DNA of 40,523 bases, taken from Afipia sp. (GTDB lineage: Bacteria; Pseudomonadota; Alphaproteobacteria; Rhizobiales; Xanthobacteraceae). The translations under genes and the position numbers were made by a program. The notes below the pieces were generated by a model, which was not told the DNA's origin, searched no databases, and worked only from the letters and a program-made list of their open reading frames with translations. Shown piece by piece: positions 39,058 through 40,523 of this stretch (the first letter of the stretch is position 1; each line of letters opens with the position of its first letter). The stretch is taken from assembly GCA_030652315.1 (NCBI GenBank), contig JAUSAX010000102.1, positions 1 to 40,523 on the forward strand, read 5' to 3'.

Positions 39058-39669
39058 CTATTCGTCTTCCTGCATCATGGCGGCGAGCTTGTCGTAATAT
39101 TTCCCGACCAGCTCGATGTTGGCCTTGTACTCCAGCGCCGGCGGCGGCGTCTTCAGAGCCTGATTGAGATCCGCAAGCGCTTCCTTCTTTTCAGCCGCGG
39201 GCATCTTCTTGTCGGCCTGGATGTCGGCGATCTGCTGCTTGATCACTGCTTCCGGACCGACATAGGTCTTGGTCTTCGGATCGAACCCGCTCATCACCAG
39301 CTCGATATTGTTCTGCACGATGGCGAAGTCGGCATAGTTGGTGAAACCGTGTTTCTTCGCGACGTCGTCGATTTTCCCGAGCATATTCGGCGGAGCCTTG
39401 GCGCCCGGCTTGTCGGCTGATTGCTGGCTGCCCAGCGCGTCGAGGTCCTTCTGCGCGGCCAGCACCGATTCGATCTGCTTGTCGGTGAGCGCGACCTGTT
39501 TCGCCGCGGGCGCGGGAGCCGGCGCGGCCTCCTTCGCCGGAGCCTGTTTCGCCGGCGCCGGCTGCTGCTTGGCCTGGGCGAACGCTGGACCGCTGAACGT
39601 CGCGCCAGCGAGCATAAGGGCCACGGCCACAGTCAGGGCGGGAATCGGGGAGCGGACAGCAACGCGCAT
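39058..39669 (-). CDS. Secreted helical protein with Pro/Ala/Lys linker, unknown function
   Basis: Protein of 203 residues with a signal peptide (about 1-31, ending A-F-A-Q), a Pro/Ala/Lys-rich linker (about 32-58), and a helical C-terminal domain (about 60-203) rich in Lys, Asp and Gln. Runs include L-T-D-K-Q-I-E-S-V-L-A-A-Q-K-D-L-D and M-P-A-A-E-K-K-E-A-L-A-D-L-N. I do not recognise a characterised family. It is expected in the periplasm. ATG 39669 is preceded on the minus strand by AGGAGAT, a good ribosome site. Confidence 0.8.
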   Translation of the reverse strand: MRVAVRSPIPALTVAVALMLAGATFSGPAFAQAKQQPAPAKQAPAKEAAPAPAPAAKQVALTDKQIESVLAAQKDLDALGSQQSADKPGAKAPPNMLGKIDDVAKKHGFTNYADFAIVQNNIELVMSGFDPKTKTYVGPEAVIKQQIADIQADKKMPAAEKKEALADLNQALKTPPPALEYKANIELVGKYYDKLAAMMQEDE

Positions 39670-39933
39670 TGAGATCTCCTGGAGGATCGGAATGAAAATC
39701 AGTCGGGAGGAATCAGGTTCCGGTTCAATGCCGGATCATTGTTCCAGATCGTGACGAAATCAAAGCAATGGTGCGTGTTCCGAAAATGAAAGCGGGGTTT
39801 TGCGGATCAGCGGTGTGCAAATGAGGCGCATGATCTCATCGCGATCGACCCGCGGCAAGGCACACGCGCACGCGCGCGACTGTCGACGATCAATGCGCGA
39901 GTTTGCTGTTGAAGATCAAAGCCCCAAACGCAA

Positions 39934-39965
39934 AAAACGCCGCCTCCCGAGGGAGACGGCGTTTT
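39934..39965 (-). terminator. rRNA operon terminator
   Basis: AAAACGCCG-x-CTCCC (39934-39948) pairs with GGGAG-x-CGGCGTTTT (39951-39965), one C/A mismatch. On the minus strand the stem is followed by six T (39937 to 39932). It lies about 43 bases beyond the 3' end of 5S rRNA. Confidence 0.88.
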
Positions 39966-40008
39966 GTGTGTTCATGAATCGTTAAAGAGGGAATTTCTGT
40001 CCTTTGCA

Positions 40009-40126
40009 GGCCTGGCAGCGACCTACTCTCCCAGGGCTTAAGCCATAGTACCATTGGCGCTGAAGAGTTTAACGGCCGAGTTCGGGATGGGATCGGGTTG
40101 AGGCTCTTCGCTAAAACCACCAGGCC
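40009..40126 (-). rRNA. rrf: 5S ribosomal RNA
   Basis: 118 bases by its terminal pairing: GGCCTGG at the 5' end with CCAGGCC at the 3' end. The internal run CCCGATCCCATCCCGAACTC, typical of 5S helices, is present (read on the minus strand). Ends could differ by a base or two. Confidence 0.95.
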
Positions 40127-40204
40127 GGCGAAAGACAGAATTTACGAAGCAAGCATTTGGTTTTTCTTCTCATATCAATTCACGCCATGCGTGGACATTG
40201 AAAA

Positions 40205-40523
<319 letters not shown>

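Overview
The window is high-GC alphaproteobacterial chromosome, most likely Nitrobacteraceae/Bradyrhizobiaceae (Afipia, Rhodopseudomonas, Nitrobacter, Bradyrhizobium or a relative). I infer this from overall protein resemblance, a homospermidine (not spermidine) polyamine route, an alphaproteobacterial Zur-type box, the rhizobial-style rrn end, and many short palindromic repeats of the kind scattered through these genomes. No phage, transposase, CRISPR array or integrase was found; the window looks like core to shell chromosome.

Layout. 1-589: gene-free, with two palindromic repeat elements. 590-3514: a beta-barrel outer membrane protein gene divergent from a KdsD-type sugar-phosphate isomerase. 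3523-10067 (minus): M3 oligopeptidase, DUF1007 protein, NicO-type Ni/Co transporter with a His-rich loop, ferrochelatase, then a stomatin-like/NfeD pair. 10258-16262 (plus): a small membrane protein, then a polyamine region: a ~650-base structured leader, ornithine decarboxylase, a GNAT acetyltransferase, RidA, twin Rnk/GreA-C-like proteins and homospermidine synthase, ending in a strong terminator. 16330-22490 (minus): a small anchored protein and a probable seven-gene zinc operon starting at a 17-base perfect palindrome (Zur-type box): His-rich microprotein, ZnuC, ZnuB, ZnuA/AztC, COG0523 GTPase, cytoplasmic WD40 propeller, MgtC-family protein. 22526-26056 (minus): two half-size permeases behind the fluoride channel CrcB, Fe-superoxide dismutase, MFS transporter. 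26164-29280 (plus): GNAT, alkylsulfatase, secreted cupin. 29356-29432 (minus): initiator tRNA. 29753-37446 (plus): a probable catabolic run of aldehyde dehydrogenase, GMC oxidoreductase, atypical SDR, metallo-beta-lactamase fold hydrolase, FAH-family hydrolase, GST and an unrecognised protein. 37447-39669: repeats, a DUF5996 protein and a secreted helical protein. 39934-40523 (minus): rRNA terminator, 5S rRNA and the 3' end of 23S rRNA.

How it fits together. Ornithine decarboxylase and homospermidine synthase form a two-step ornithine -> putrescine -> homospermidine route, with RidA and an acetyltransferase between them as possible accessory enzymes. The zinc block combines uptake (ABC transporter), a candidate membrane zinc buffer (His-rich peptide) and a candidate intracellular allocation module (GTPase plus WD40) behind one predicted zinc-responsive promoter; this is the most promising candidate for a poorly described system. 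All functions are read from sequence motifs and family knowledge; no database search was run.
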